Below, piece after piece: positions 54,582 to 63,549 of a stretch of DNA of 64,000 nt. Within the stretch, counting starts at the first letter, position 1, and every line of letters begins with the position of its first letter. Location of the stretch: assembly GCA_023450745.1 (NCBI GenBank), contig JAEXGR010000026.1, forward strand, positions 1 through 64,000, read 5' to 3'. The position numbers were made by a program, and so were the translations under genes. The notes under the pieces are model-generated. The model made no database searches. It saw nothing but the letters and a program-made list of their open reading frames with translations, and had not been told where the DNA came from. The DNA comes from Synergistota bacterium (lineage in GTDB: Bacteria; Synergistota; Synergistia; Synergistales; Synergistaceae).

Positions 54582-55142
54582 TTACTTAAAGAGACTGCCG
54601 ACCGGCAGCCCGAGCAGCAAAAGCTTGTTGAATACCAGCCAGGTGACGGCGATCCACACGCAGACGGTTCCCGCCATCAGCGGAACGCGGCGCTCTCCCA
54701 TGAGGAGCATGAGCGCGGTGATCATCGCGCCGGTGCAGATGAAAAAACCCAGCCTGTCGAACAGGGCGATCGCGGCGAAGACGACGGCGACGGTCAGGGC
54801 GACTTTGCCGAGGCGTCCGTACTTGACCGGCTGATAATCTTTTTGATTCCATATCTTTATAAACTGCAGCGCCGAACAAACGAACAGCGAGCCGCCCCAG
54901 AGAAGGGGAACGAGCCGCGGGTCGCTTTCCGCCTCCGCCGCGCCCTCGAAGCCGAATGAAAGAAGGATAAACGCGGCCGAGAATTCGATAATTAAAAATG
55001 CCGCCAGCAGTGAATCAAGCCTGTCGGACTTGCCCATCGCCGCGGATACGCGGGCGGCGAAGGCGGCGGTCAGGCCGCAAGCTATACAGAGTATCAGCGC
55101 TCCTGCCGGCTTTCCGAGGTAGAGCGCGGCTTCCTGTATCAT
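54582..55142 (-). CDS. tctB: Tripartite tricarboxylate transporter small permease TctB
   Basis: The 186-residue product has four hydrophobic helices and the layout of TctB: N-terminal helix pair, central polar stretch (WNQKDYQPVKYG) and LFDRLGFFICTGAMITALMLLMGERR before the last helix pair. TctB sequences are poorly conserved and assignment rests on size, topology and position between tctC and tctA. The gap to tctA is ~15 nt. Confidence 0.88.
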   Translation of the reverse strand: MIQEAALYLGKPAGALILCIACGLTAAFAARVSAAMGKSDRLDSLLAAFLIIEFSAAFILLSFGFEGAAEAESDPRLVPLLWGGSLFVCSALQFIKIWNQKDYQPVKYGRLGKVALTVAVVFAAIALFDRLGFFICTGAMITALMLLMGERRVPLMAGTVCVWIAVTWLVFNKLLLLGLPVGSLFK

Positions 55143-55214
55143 AAAATCACTCTCTTTCGTCTCTCCGCCCCTTTTTGAAACACAAGGGGCGGAGCATAGA
55201 TCGTCGGTTCCCGA

Positions 55215-56159
55215 TTACTTTTTGGTAAAGTGCTGCGCGGTCTCGATGTCGCCCTTGACCTGCTTGTTGAACTTGTCGCGGCCCCAGTCGCAGACCTCGA
55301 TTCCGTCGCGAACGAGGAAACTGCGCCACTCGGGGTCCTTCGCGACCTTCCGGTTCAGCTCTTCCCACCACTTGTAGGCCTCTTCGGGCGCGCCCTTTTT
55401 GATGGCGAAGCCACGCCACATTATTTCGTTGTCCAGCCCCTTATACCCAAGCTCCTTGAAGGTGGGGACGTCGGGCAGCTGCGGCAGGCGCTTCACGGCG
55501 GAGACGGCCACGATCTTGTATCCCTTGCGGCCCTGCGTGTCCGCCGGGTTTCCGACGTAGGCGGCGTTCTGTCCCGAGAGGGTGCCCATCATCGCTTCGG
55601 GGCCGCTCTTGTAGGGCAGCCACTTGGCCTTCATGCCGGCCGTTTCCCACACCTTCTGCGCGAAAAGGTGGTCGTTGCCGCCGGTGGCGGGGCCGCCCCA
55701 TATCTGTTTGCCGCCCTGTTTTTTCGCCTCTTCGACGAGCTTGGCGAAGGTCGTATAGCCGCCGTTCTCGGAGGTGATGATGCATTCCGGGTCTCTCATC
55801 AGCATCGCGACCCATTCAAAGCCCCACACCATTTCATCGACGCTCTTCTTGGCGGAGACGACCTTGTCCACGACCGACGTCGTCGCGGCAAAGACGGTGT
55901 AGCCGTCGGCGGGCTGCTCGAGCACGGCGCCGATCGCCACAAGCCCGCCGGCGCCGGCGGTGTTTTCGACCACGAACGTGGCGTCGGTATATTTTTTCGC
56001 GATGGAGACGAACTTCCGGCTCGTGACGTCCATCAGTCCGCCGGGGGCCACGTAGTTGACGATCTTTATCGGTTTGTCAGGATATGCCGCGAGAGCCGGG
56101 ACGGTAGAAGCCGCGATGACTGCCGCCGTTACCAGTGAAGTGATCAAACTTTTACGCAT
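55215..56159 (-). CDS. tctC: Tripartite tricarboxylate transporter binding protein TctC
   Basis: The 314-residue periplasmic protein has a cleavable signal peptide (LITSLVTAAVIAASTVPALA) and the Bug/TctC start YPDKPIKIVNYVAPGGLMDV, then VVENTAGAGGLVAIGAVLEQPADGYT as in the ligand-binding loops. Length is typical. It delivers a carboxylate to TctAB. The usual ligands are citrate, other di- and tricarboxylates or aromatic acids; the ligand here cannot be told. It is the first of the three genes and follows the ppx/gppA-like gene by 31 nt; AGGAGG precedes the ATG. Confidence 0.93.
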   Translation of the reverse strand: MRKSLITSLVTAAVIAASTVPALAAYPDKPIKIVNYVAPGGLMDVTSRKFVSIAKKYTDATFVVENTAGAGGLVAIGAVLEQPADGYTVFAATTSVVDKVVSAKKSVDEMVWGFEWVAMLMRDPECIITSENGGYTTFAKLVEEAKKQGGKQIWGGPATGGNDHLFAQKVWETAGMKAKWLPYKSGPEAMMGTLSGQNAAYVGNPADTQGRKGYKIVAVSAVKRLPQLPDVPTFKELGYKGLDNEIMWRGFAIKKGAPEEAYKWWEELNRKVAKDPEWRSFLVRDGIEVCDWGRDKFNKQVKGDIETAQHFTKK

Positions 56160-56190
56160 TGCAAAATTCCTCCTTTGTTTGTGTTGGCGC

Positions 56191-57114
56191 TTATGCCTGG
56201 CCTTTAAAGAGTTTATAAAGCAGCCCGTGACGGAGTCCTCTGTCGCTGACCGTGAATTCTGAGACGCCGCAGAGCTCCATGATCGCCTCGATGATGCAGG
56301 CGCCGGCGAGGATGACGTCGGCGCGCTTCGGCTGGAGCCCCACGATCTCTTTGCGCTCGTCGAGCGTCTTCGCGGCGTAGCTGGCGACCTGGGCGCGCAC
56401 GTCCGCGAGCGTCAGCTTCGAGCCCTGGATCACGTCGGGGTCGTAGACTTTCATCTGGTGCTTCACGGAGGCGATGCTTGTGACGTTGCCGCCCATGCCG
56501 ACGAGGAACTTGGCTCCGGCGCTCACGCCGCCCTCCGCGAGCTCCCGGCGCACCTGGGCGCGCGCTTCGGCGAGTTTTTCCGGGGCGACCGGCATCTCTG
56601 CGAGATAGCTCTCCGTGATTCGGATTCCTCCGATATTGAGGCTGAATTTACGTTTCATGACCCCGGCTTCTCCGAAGACGAATTCGGTGCTGCCGCCGCC
56701 GGTGTCGAACGAGACGAGGTTGGCCTCCGCGGCGCCGGGAATGCCGGAGACCACCGCGATATACGAAAGCTGCGCCTCTTCTTCGCCGGGGATGACGCGC
56801 GGGTCGATTCCCGTGAGCTCCCTGACTCTCGCCCTGAATTCGCCGCTGTTTTTTGCCGTGCGCAGGGCCATCGTCCCCACGATCACTATTTCGTCCGCCG
56901 CCGCGCCGCGCGCCTCGCGCACGAATTCGTCCACGGCCTGCGCGTTTCTCTCGAGCGCCTCGGGGGAGATGGTCCCCGTGTCTTTTAGGCCTTCGCCGAG
57001 CTTCGCGATGTTGTTCGCGTCCTTCAGAACGGTGAACGAGCCGTCGCGCGCGGCGCTTTCGGCCAGACAGAATTTGATGGAGTTGGTGCCGATGTCGATG
57101 ACCGCCTTTTTCAT
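56191..57114 (-). CDS. Ppx/GppA-family phosphatase
   Basis: The 307-residue protein has the ASKHA-type phosphate-binding motifs of exopolyphosphatase / pppGpp phosphatase: VIDIGTNSIKFCLAE at the start, GEEEAQLSYIAV near residue 135 and FDTGGGSTEFVFGE near 160. It has the short single-domain length seen in many anaerobes. Its ATG overlaps the stop of a CYTH-like gene by one base (TAATG), so both are translationally coupled. Substrates are presumably polyphosphate or pppGpp; the adjoining CYTH-like genes favour a polyphosphate or organic-triphosphate theme (inference). Confidence 0.92.
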   Translation of the reverse strand: MKKAVIDIGTNSIKFCLAESAARDGSFTVLKDANNIAKLGEGLKDTGTISPEALERNAQAVDEFVREARGAAADEIVIVGTMALRTAKNSGEFRARVRELTGIDPRVIPGEEEAQLSYIAVVSGIPGAAEANLVSFDTGGGSTEFVFGEAGVMKRKFSLNIGGIRITESYLAEMPVAPEKLAEARAQVRRELAEGGVSAGAKFLVGMGGNVTSIASVKHQMKVYDPDVIQGSKLTLADVRAQVASYAAKTLDERKEIVGLQPKRADVILAGACIIEAIMELCGVSEFTVSDRGLRHGLLYKLFKGQA

Positions 57115-57701
57115 TATTTGATCATCCCCACTGATTTCTTCATCGCCTGGATGTAATTGACGTTGGGCGCCCCTTCAAGTCCGAGCTTTTTGACGACGGA
57201 GATGACGAGCTCCGGGTCCTCGTGCTCTACGCAGATCGTGCGCCACGGCCGGCCGTTGAAGGAGGTCTCCGCGATCTCGGCCGTCGTTCCCTCTATCTTG
57301 TAGATGTCGCGGCTCTTTTTCACTTCGACGAGTTCGAGGTCGGCGCACGGACGGATCACTTCGTCGAGGAACTGTTCGTACGTGTATTCCGCGCGTTTGA
57401 ACTCCGGCGCTTCCGCCTTGAATATCTTAAAGAGGCCGGCAAGCGTCTCCGCCGCAATGGGGAAGCCCGTCTTCAGCACCGGCATCCATTGTTCGAGCTT
57501 GTCGCCGTTTACGTTCTGCAGCGACTTGACGTCGACGACGTCAAAGCGGATCTTGATGTTCTCGTCGCTCTTCTTTGAGAGGATATAAAGCTCCTCCGTC
57601 TTTTTGCTGCCGTCCATTCCCAACGCGCGAACCGCCTCCTCGCATTTGCCGAACGAGCCGGTTCCAAAGGTTCTCCATTCCCAGCGTGCGATGATTCCCA
57701 T
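57114..57701 (-). CDS. CYTH-like protein 1 (coupled to Ppx/GppA)
   Basis: The ~195-residue product (start MGIIARWEWRTFG) shows alternating strands with charged residues like the CYTH/triphosphate-tunnel fold: RWEWRTF, ELYILSKKSDENIKIRFDVVD, LVEVKKSRDIYKIEG and WRTICVEHEDPE. The classical ExExK start is replaced by EWR, so the assignment is by pattern only. It shares RWEWR, LKIR/IKIR-DVVDVK-like strands, DIYxIE and xxCVExExPE with the gene at 57890-58447, so the two are paralogues. The start follows AAAGGGG at 9 nt; upstream reading would cross a terminator hairpin. The stop overlaps the ppx/gppA start. Confidence 0.6.
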   Translation of the reverse strand: MGIIARWEWRTFGTGSFGKCEEAVRALGMDGSKKTEELYILSKKSDENIKIRFDVVDVKSLQNVNGDKLEQWMPVLKTGFPIAAETLAGLFKIFKAEAPEFKRAEYTYEQFLDEVIRPCADLELVEVKKSRDIYKIEGTTAEIAETSFNGRPWRTICVEHEDPELVISVVKKLGLEGAPNVNYIQAMKKSVGMIK

Positions 57702-57745
57702 GCATAAAAACCCCTTTCGTTTTCGTTGCTTCACAAAATAAAAAA

Positions 57746-57782
57746 TGCGGAACAAGCCACCATCAACCGGCGTTGTTCCGCA
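57746..57782 (-). terminator. Minus-strand terminator 2 after CYTH-like gene 2
   Basis: TGCGGAACAA (57746-57755) pairs with TTGTTCCGCA (57773-57782); on the minus strand a T-rich run (57735-57745) follows. Confidence 0.85.
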
Positions 57783-57798
57783 TCGCAATATAAAAAAA

Positions 57799-57834
57799 TA
57801 CAGAACAACTCTCCTGCTGAAAGTTATTCTGTAT
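57799..57834 (-). terminator. Minus-strand terminator 1 after CYTH-like gene 2
   Basis: ATACAGAACAACT (57799-57811) pairs with AGTTATTCTGTAT (57822-57834) with one mismatch; a run of seven T follows on the minus strand. With the next hairpin it forms a tandem terminator. Confidence 0.85.
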
Positions 57835-57889
57835 TGTGCATATCCCGCTTACTGCTGTGAATGATATAACTAGCGGTTCGATATGTCAA

Positions 57890-58447
57890 TTAGATTTTTA
57901 AAAAGTGTTTCAAAAGCGTTACATAGTTTGCCGTTGCTTTACCGTCAAGGCGGCAGCCGCGGACGAAGTATTCCACCTGTTCCGGCTTTTCGCTCTCGAC
58001 GCAGAGCGTCCACTTTGTGCGTCCCGCGAAAGAGGCCGTCCCGGCCTCGATTATCGTATCTTCGATCATGTAGATGTCGCGCTCCTTCACGACCTCTATC
58101 ATGGCGAGAGGCCCTCCCGCGGGAAATGATTCGCGGCCCAGGGCGCGGGGAAACGGCGTGCCGATGAAGCCGGTTATCGTGGTGGCGTCAGCGGCGTCCG
58201 GCGGAAACGGCGATTTGAAAGCCGGCCGCCACAGCTCCGTCCCAAAGGGCGAAACGCCGACGCGGATCTTGACGTCGAGGACGCCGGCGCGTATTTTGAG
58301 GTTGGCCTCCGTAAGCCTCGAGAGGACATATAAATCCGTGCCCCGCTTGCGGTTGGCGCGGCGCAGCTTTTGAAAAACAGGCGCTATGGAAAGAAAGGGG
58401 GCGTCTGAGAATATCCGCCATTCCCACCGGGATGCCGCCGTCCCCAT
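57890..58447 (-). CDS. CYTH-like protein 2 (with phosphoglucomutase)
   Basis: The 185-residue protein starts MGTAASRWEWRIFS and has LYVLSRLTEANLKIRAGVLD, VKERDIYMIEDTIIE and WTLCVESEKPE, in the same order as the paralogue at 57114-57701. Both end with an NYxxxxK pattern (ANYVTLLKHFLKI here). The fold is probably the CYTH beta-tunnel, which handles triphosphate groups, but the ExExK metal motif is not intact. It follows pgm by 5 nt on the same strand and is ended by two tandem terminators. The function is unknown; a role in polyphosphate or nucleotide-sugar metabolism is possible. Confidence 0.58.
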   Translation of the reverse strand: MGTAASRWEWRIFSDAPFLSIAPVFQKLRRANRKRGTDLYVLSRLTEANLKIRAGVLDVKIRVGVSPFGTELWRPAFKSPFPPDAADATTITGFIGTPFPRALGRESFPAGGPLAMIEVVKERDIYMIEDTIIEAGTASFAGRTKWTLCVESEKPEQVEYFVRGCRLDGKATANYVTLLKHFLKI

Positions 58448-58452
58448 TTCCG

Positions 58453-60060
58453 CTATGCGATCGCCTTCGCCACTATCCGCCGCGCCTCTTCGTTGATCGC
58501 GGCAAGATGCTCTTCGCTCTTAAAGCTCTCGGCGTAGATCTTATAGATGTCCTCCGTGCCGGAGGGGCGGGCGGCGAACCAGCCGTTTCCCGTCGCGACC
58601 TTGAGTCCGTCGATCGGCGCGCCGTTGCCGGGGGCGGCGGTGAGCTTCGCCGTGATCTTTTCGCCCGCCAGCGTCTTTGCCGTGACGTCGGCGGGAGAGA
58701 GCTTTTTGAGCTTCCCTTTCTCTTCGCGCGAGGCGGGGGCGTCTTTGCGCGAATAGTGCGGCGTGCCGAAGCGCGCCGTCATCGCGCGGTAGTGCTCGGA
58801 AGGGGATTTGCCGGTGACCGCCGTGATCTCCGCCGCGAGCAGGCTCATGATGAAGCCGTCCTTGTCGGTGCTCCAGGCCGTTCCGTCCTTGCGCAGGAAG
58901 GAGGCGCCGGCGCTCTCCTCGCCGCCGAAGGCGAGCTCGCCCGCAAGCAGCCCGTCGACGAACCATTTGAAGCCGACGGGGACCTCGTAGAGCCTGCGGC
59001 CAAGGGCTGATGCCACGCGGTCGATCATCGAGCTGGAGACGAGCGTCTTGCCCGCCATCGACGCTGCGCGCCACAGCGGGCGGTGCGTGAAGAGGTACTC
59101 GATCGCGACGGCGAGGTAGGCGTTCGGCTGCATGAGGCCGTCCTTTGTGACGATGCCGTGGCGGTCGTAATCGGGGTCGTTTCCGAACGCGATATCGTAT
59201 TTATCCTTGAGCGCGACGAGCTTTGCCATCGCCCACGGCGAGGAGCAGTCCATGCGCACCTTGCCGTCATGGTCGAGCGGCATGAAGGAGAAGGTCGGAT
59301 CGACGGCTTTGTTTGTAACCTCAATGTCCAGGCCGTACCGTTCCGCGATCGGTTCCCAGAAGAAGATTCCCGAGCCGCCGAGCGGGTCGGCGCCTATCTT
59401 CAGGCCGGAGGCCGCGATCGCCGCCATATCGATGATCTCGCCGAGCTCCGACGTATATTGCGAGACATAATCGATGAAGCGCACGTTGGCGCGCGAGAGC
59501 GCCTCTTTAAAACCGACGCGTTTTACGCCGTTCAGTTTGTTTTCGATCAGTTCGTTGGCGCGCGCTTCGATCAGCTTCGTGATCTCCGTCCCCGCGGGGC
59601 CGCCGCTTGGGGGATTATATTTGAAACCGCCGTCCTGAGGGGGGTTGTGCGACGGCGTGATGACGACGCCGTCGGCCACGGGGGCGTCCTTCTGTCTGTT
59701 CCAGCCGAGTATCGCGTGCGAGATCACCGGGGTCGGCGTGTAGGTGAAATTTTTCTGCAGGCGCAGCTCGACGCCGCCCGCCGCGAAGACCTCGACCGCC
59801 GTGCGCAGCGCCGCCTCCGAGAGCGCGTGGGTGTCCATCCCCATGAAGAGAGGCCCCGTGATCCGCCGCGTTTGCCGGTATTCGCAGATCGCCTGCGCGA
59901 TGGCCGCGATATGGTCGTCGTTGAAGCTGTCCTTTACCGAGGAGCCGCGGTGGCCGGAGGTGCCAAAGGATACTCGCTGTCCCTTGTCGGTCATATCCGG
60001 GCGCTCGGTATAGTAGGCTGTCATCAGCCTGGGAATATTTATTTCTGGACGTTCAGCCAT
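58453..60060 (-). CDS. pgm: Phosphoglucomutase (alpha-D-glucose-specific type)
   Basis: The enzyme interconverts glucose-1-phosphate and glucose-6-phosphate. The ~535-residue protein has SFGTSGHRGSS near residue 33, the phospho-Ser loop VITPSHNPPQDGG (~130), the metal loop NDPDYDRHG (~290), the sugar loop GGEESAG (~380) and the phosphate loop RPSGTEDIYKIY near the C-terminus. ATG 60060 follows GAGGAGGGG; an ATG at 60102 is upstream of it. It is followed after 5 nt by the CYTH-like gene 2. Confidence 0.95.
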   Translation of the reverse strand: MAERPEINIPRLMTAYYTERPDMTDKGQRVSFGTSGHRGSSVKDSFNDDHIAAIAQAICEYRQTRRITGPLFMGMDTHALSEAALRTAVEVFAAGGVELRLQKNFTYTPTPVISHAILGWNRQKDAPVADGVVITPSHNPPQDGGFKYNPPSGGPAGTEITKLIEARANELIENKLNGVKRVGFKEALSRANVRFIDYVSQYTSELGEIIDMAAIAASGLKIGADPLGGSGIFFWEPIAERYGLDIEVTNKAVDPTFSFMPLDHDGKVRMDCSSPWAMAKLVALKDKYDIAFGNDPDYDRHGIVTKDGLMQPNAYLAVAIEYLFTHRPLWRAASMAGKTLVSSSMIDRVASALGRRLYEVPVGFKWFVDGLLAGELAFGGEESAGASFLRKDGTAWSTDKDGFIMSLLAAEITAVTGKSPSEHYRAMTARFGTPHYSRKDAPASREEKGKLKKLSPADVTAKTLAGEKITAKLTAAPGNGAPIDGLKVATGNGWFAARPSGTEDIYKIYAESFKSEEHLAAINEEARRIVAKAIA

Positions 60061-60172
60061 AGCTGTTCCCCTCCTCTTGATATTAAGAAGCCGTGTTTTC
60101 ACCCGTTATTATATAACATCGGCGAAGACACGGCTCTGGTGTATTGGAGGGTGTTTTATTGAAAAGACGCTT

Positions 60173-61462
60173 TTATGAGTGGATATGTTCCACCATTTTC
60201 ACGAAAAGCTCGACGGCGGGAGCGAGCACGCCCTCGTCAAAATCAAAGGCCTTGTCGTGAAAGCTGGCGGTGAAGTCGGCGCCGAGGCCGATATAACTGC
60301 CGACGCCGCCGTTTTTCTGGACGCGGCGCAGCATCTCCGAGGCGTCGTCGCTGCCGCCGACGCTGCCGACGTCATGGAACTCCGTAAACCAGGGGATCGT
60401 TCTCGCGCATTGCATGGCGATCTCTATCGCCTTATCGTCCGAGGCGCCCGAAGAGGATTTCCCGATCAGGACGACCTCGCATGCCACCTCATAGGCCTCC
60501 GCCGCTCCTTTGACGACGGCGAGCATCTTTTTTTCGCCATATTCGGCGACGGTGTCGTTCTCCCCGCGCACCTCGACCTCCATGTAGGCGTCCGCCGCTA
60601 TCGTGTTGCGCGAGCTCCCCGCGTGCATGACGCCGACGTTTTGATGGAACTCGCCCTGGCAGTGCGGCGGGATCGTGTGTATACCCAGCGCCGCGACGCA
60701 GGAGGCGAGCAGCGCGTTTTTGCCGTCGTTGGGATTGCCGCAGGGGTGCGCGGCCTTGCCTTTATAGATGACGTTGTACCTGCGGCTGTCGAGGAAATCC
60801 TTCGCGCCGCCGATGATGCCATGCGAGGGCAGCGGACGGCCGTCCAGCTGCGTGAGGCCGACGTGGCCGGCGAAGAAGTAGTCGACGTCGTCCAGGCAGC
60901 CGCGTTCTACGATGCCGCGCGCGCCGCCGCCGCCCTCCTCCGCGGGCTGAAAGATCAGCTTGATCCGGCCGCGCAGAGAATCCTTTATCTTTATCAGCTC
61001 CTCCGCGACGACCATTCCGATGGCGGTATGGCCGTCGTGGCCGCAGGCGTGGCACGAGCCTTCGTTTATCGAGACGTAACCTTCTTTTACCGGCCTGTGA
61101 TCGGGGGAATCCGTCTCGGAAAAGGGGAGCGCGTCAATGTCGAAGCGGAAGGCCGTTACCGGCCCTTCTCTGCCGGTGTCGATGATTCCCATCACGCCGG
61201 GCAGCCCGCACATTTTTTCCACCAGCGCCGGCTCCGCGCCCTGCGCGACGGCGCGCCGCTTCTCCTCGGCGATCTTTTCTTCCGAGGGGTACTGGAACTG
61301 CATTCCTTTTACGGAAAGGTCCTCGCCCATAACGACGGGAATGCCGAGCGTCATCAGGTGTCTTGTCACGATCGAGGCGGTGCGGTATTCTTTCCACATC
61401 GATTCGGCGTGTCTGTGAAAATCCCGGCGCAGCTCTATCAGTCTCTTTTCCATCTCTTCCAT
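60173..61462 (-). CDS. AbgA/AbgB-like M20 amidohydrolase
   Basis: The 429-residue metalloenzyme has M20 peptidase ligands: FDIDALPF, GSCHACGHDGHTAIGM, the Glu in FQPAEEGGGGARG, GHVG and the last His in ADFTASFHDKAFD. It resembles p-aminobenzoyl-glutamate hydrolase subunit A (EYRTASIVTRHL near the start). Such enzymes cleave folate breakdown products or other N-acyl amino acids. AGGAGATG precedes the ATG. It lies 78 nt downstream of the AbgT-like transporter gene on the same strand, so uptake and hydrolysis are paired. A B-subunit gene is not present. Confidence 0.88.
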   Translation of the reverse strand: MEEMEKRLIELRRDFHRHAESMWKEYRTASIVTRHLMTLGIPVVMGEDLSVKGMQFQYPSEEKIAEEKRRAVAQGAEPALVEKMCGLPGVMGIIDTGREGPVTAFRFDIDALPFSETDSPDHRPVKEGYVSINEGSCHACGHDGHTAIGMVVAEELIKIKDSLRGRIKLIFQPAEEGGGGARGIVERGCLDDVDYFFAGHVGLTQLDGRPLPSHGIIGGAKDFLDSRRYNVIYKGKAAHPCGNPNDGKNALLASCVAALGIHTIPPHCQGEFHQNVGVMHAGSSRNTIAADAYMEVEVRGENDTVAEYGEKKMLAVVKGAAEAYEVACEVVLIGKSSSGASDDKAIEIAMQCARTIPWFTEFHDVGSVGGSDDASEMLRRVQKNGGVGSYIGLGADFTASFHDKAFDFDEGVLAPAVELFVKMVEHIHS

Positions 61463-61540
61463 CTTTTCATCTCCTGTGCTTATCCATTATACCCGCGGCA
61501 TGGAGCGCCCATGCCGCGGAATTTTCGCCGGCCGCCGCGC

Positions 61541-63106
61541 TTACATATATATATTGGCGCCGGGGCCGAGCGGCAGGTCGAACGCATACCAGAATACGAG
61601 TAGCGCGATGAATCCGAGCATATAGGCGACGCTGAAGGGGATGGAGAGTGAAATCAGCGTGCCCACGCCGACCTTCTGGTTCTCGTTCGTGCGGTAGGCC
61701 TCCAACATGCCGAGTATTACCGGGACATAATAGTCGATGGGGGAGATGATGTTCGTGCAGGTGTCGCCGATCCTGTAGATGAGCTGCGTCATCGCGGGGG
61801 AAATGTTGACCATCGCGAGCATCGGGACGAAGACGGGGCCGAGGATCAGCCACTTTGCCACGCCCGAAGTGATGAAGATGTTCACGCAGGTGCAGATCAG
61901 GATGAAGAGCAGGAAGAGCGGGATTCCGGAGATATCGGCCGCCTTAAGGACCTCCGCGCCCTTGACCGCGAGCACCGTCGGCAGCTGGCTTTCGTTGAAA
62001 AGCTCGATGAAGAAGGCCGCAGGCAGCGCCACGACGAGGAAGCTGAGGATGCCCTTGAGCGACTCCTGCATCATTCCCGGGATGTCGTTGATCGATTTTA
62101 TCGTCTTGGCCGCGTAACCGTAGGAGATGCCGATCGTGCAGAAGAAGAAAAAGAGCAGCGCCACGACGTTGTTGAGCAGCGGCGAGCGAGGCACGAAGCC
62201 GCCGTCGGCGTTGCGGAGGAATGAACCCGCGGGCAGCGCCATCGCCACGAGGGCGACGATGAAGATGAGCGCCGCCGTGCCCGCCACACGCAGGCCTCTT
62301 GTCTCCTCGGCGGACAGCTGGTGCTTCGCGAGCTCAGAAGTGTCGATTTCGTCGATCCTGCCGCCGTGAAGATGCGGGATGAGGAAGTATTTGCAGACGA
62401 TGACCGTGCATATCGTCAGCACCACCGTGCCGGCGATGAGGAAGTACCAGTTCATCAGCGGAGATATCGGATAGTTGATGTTATTGCCGGTGCAGATCGA
62501 CTCCGTGATCCCCGCCAGCAGCGCGTCGGTGCCCGCGATGAAGAAGTTGGCCGTATAGCCGCCGTTGGCCGCCGCGTAACCGGCGATGATGCCGACCCAG
62601 GGGTTCATGCCGATCGACTTGAGCATCGCCGCCGCCACCAGCGGCGTAAAGACGACGCCCGCGTCCGAGGCTAAGTTGGCGTTGATGCCGACGAAAGCCA
62701 CGATGGCGATGATCCACTGTACGGGCGCGCCCAGGATCATCTTTCTCATCGCCGCCGTGATGAAGCCCGACTTTTCCGCCAGACCGATGGCCATCATCAT
62801 GATCAGCACGATGCCGATGGGATAGAAGCCGCCGTACACCCCCGCGAAATTGCCGAAGTACTTGTTGAGGATCTCAATGCTCAGAAGACTTTTGACGGCG
62901 ACGGTCTTCATCGCCGGCGCGACGGTGGGGTCTTTGGACGCCGCGAGGTAGGTGACCGAGAAATTGGTTGCTGCGAGGATCGCGGAGAGCCCGACGACGA
63001 ACACGATCAGGAAGGTGAAGATCCAAAACGGATGCGGGAGCTTGTTGCCCACCCGTTCGACGCCGCTGATAAAGCGTTCCATAAGACTCTTTTTGGTACC
63101 AGACAT
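61541..63106 (-). CDS. AbgT-family transporter
   Basis: The 521-residue membrane protein has the AbgT pattern: N-terminal ERVGNKLPHPFWIFTFLIV, GVVFTPLVAAAMLKSIGMNPW, GYAAANGGYTANFFIAGTDALLAG and GDTCTNIISPIDYYVPVILG near the C-terminus, with ~11 helices and two hairpin loops. Members import p-aminobenzoyl-glutamate or export sulfonamides; coupling to an AbgA-like hydrolase favours import here. GGAGG lies 9 nt before the ATG. It opens a two-gene operon, divergent from the GrdE-like gene. Confidence 0.92.
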   Translation of the reverse strand: MSGTKKSLMERFISGVERVGNKLPHPFWIFTFLIVFVVGLSAILAATNFSVTYLAASKDPTVAPAMKTVAVKSLLSIEILNKYFGNFAGVYGGFYPIGIVLIMMMAIGLAEKSGFITAAMRKMILGAPVQWIIAIVAFVGINANLASDAGVVFTPLVAAAMLKSIGMNPWVGIIAGYAAANGGYTANFFIAGTDALLAGITESICTGNNINYPISPLMNWYFLIAGTVVLTICTVIVCKYFLIPHLHGGRIDEIDTSELAKHQLSAEETRGLRVAGTAALIFIVALVAMALPAGSFLRNADGGFVPRSPLLNNVVALLFFFFCTIGISYGYAAKTIKSINDIPGMMQESLKGILSFLVVALPAAFFIELFNESQLPTVLAVKGAEVLKAADISGIPLFLLFILICTCVNIFITSGVAKWLILGPVFVPMLAMVNISPAMTQLIYRIGDTCTNIISPIDYYVPVILGMLEAYRTNENQKVGVGTLISLSIPFSVAYMLGFIALLVFWYAFDLPLGPGANIYM

Positions 63107-63549
63107 ACAGTATTGCCTCCTTACAAATTATCGCCGGAAGATATCAGTCCGGCATTTTAATGAATATAACGGTGCCGCACATATTGGGCCTGCCCGCTTT
63201 TGCCGATAGGCCCGTAATGTACAAATATAGGTTATCTGAATATAGGATGTATGTGCTATAACGGAAATTGTGAAAGACGATTAACGTTTTTTACTAACGC
63301 TTTGTCGCGGGCCGCGGTCTTTCGCCGGCGAGGCGGCGGCCGCAAGGCGGCGTTTGCCCGCGTGAGAAGCCGCGCCTCCGCCTGTGATGATGAAGGCGCG
63401 GATAAGTCTTTAAAGCGCGGCGTCGTGTAGTGCAAAGCATGACAATTTTCTTAGCGTTTTTCCCTATTGAGGCAGAAGGACCTTTTCGTGTACCTTTTCA
63501 CATAAAGATTGGCCGCAGCAAATTTATAAAATATTGAGGGAGGAAGAAC
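63107..63549. other. Divergent abgT/grdE intergenic region
   Basis: No gene is seen. There is a GC-rich segment (63301-63400) with a short stem CGCGCCT/AGGCGCG (63371-63400) that could end or attenuate transcription, and an AT-rich stretch (63421-63535) where the grdE promoter should lie. No convincing -35/-10 pair was found. GGGAGGA at 63538-63544 is the ribosome site of the next gene. Confidence 0.4.

Noticed and set aside
57702..57788. N-terminal extension of CYTH-like protein 1
   Set aside because: It would cross a terminator hairpin with a T run; ATG 57701 has a proper ribosome site.
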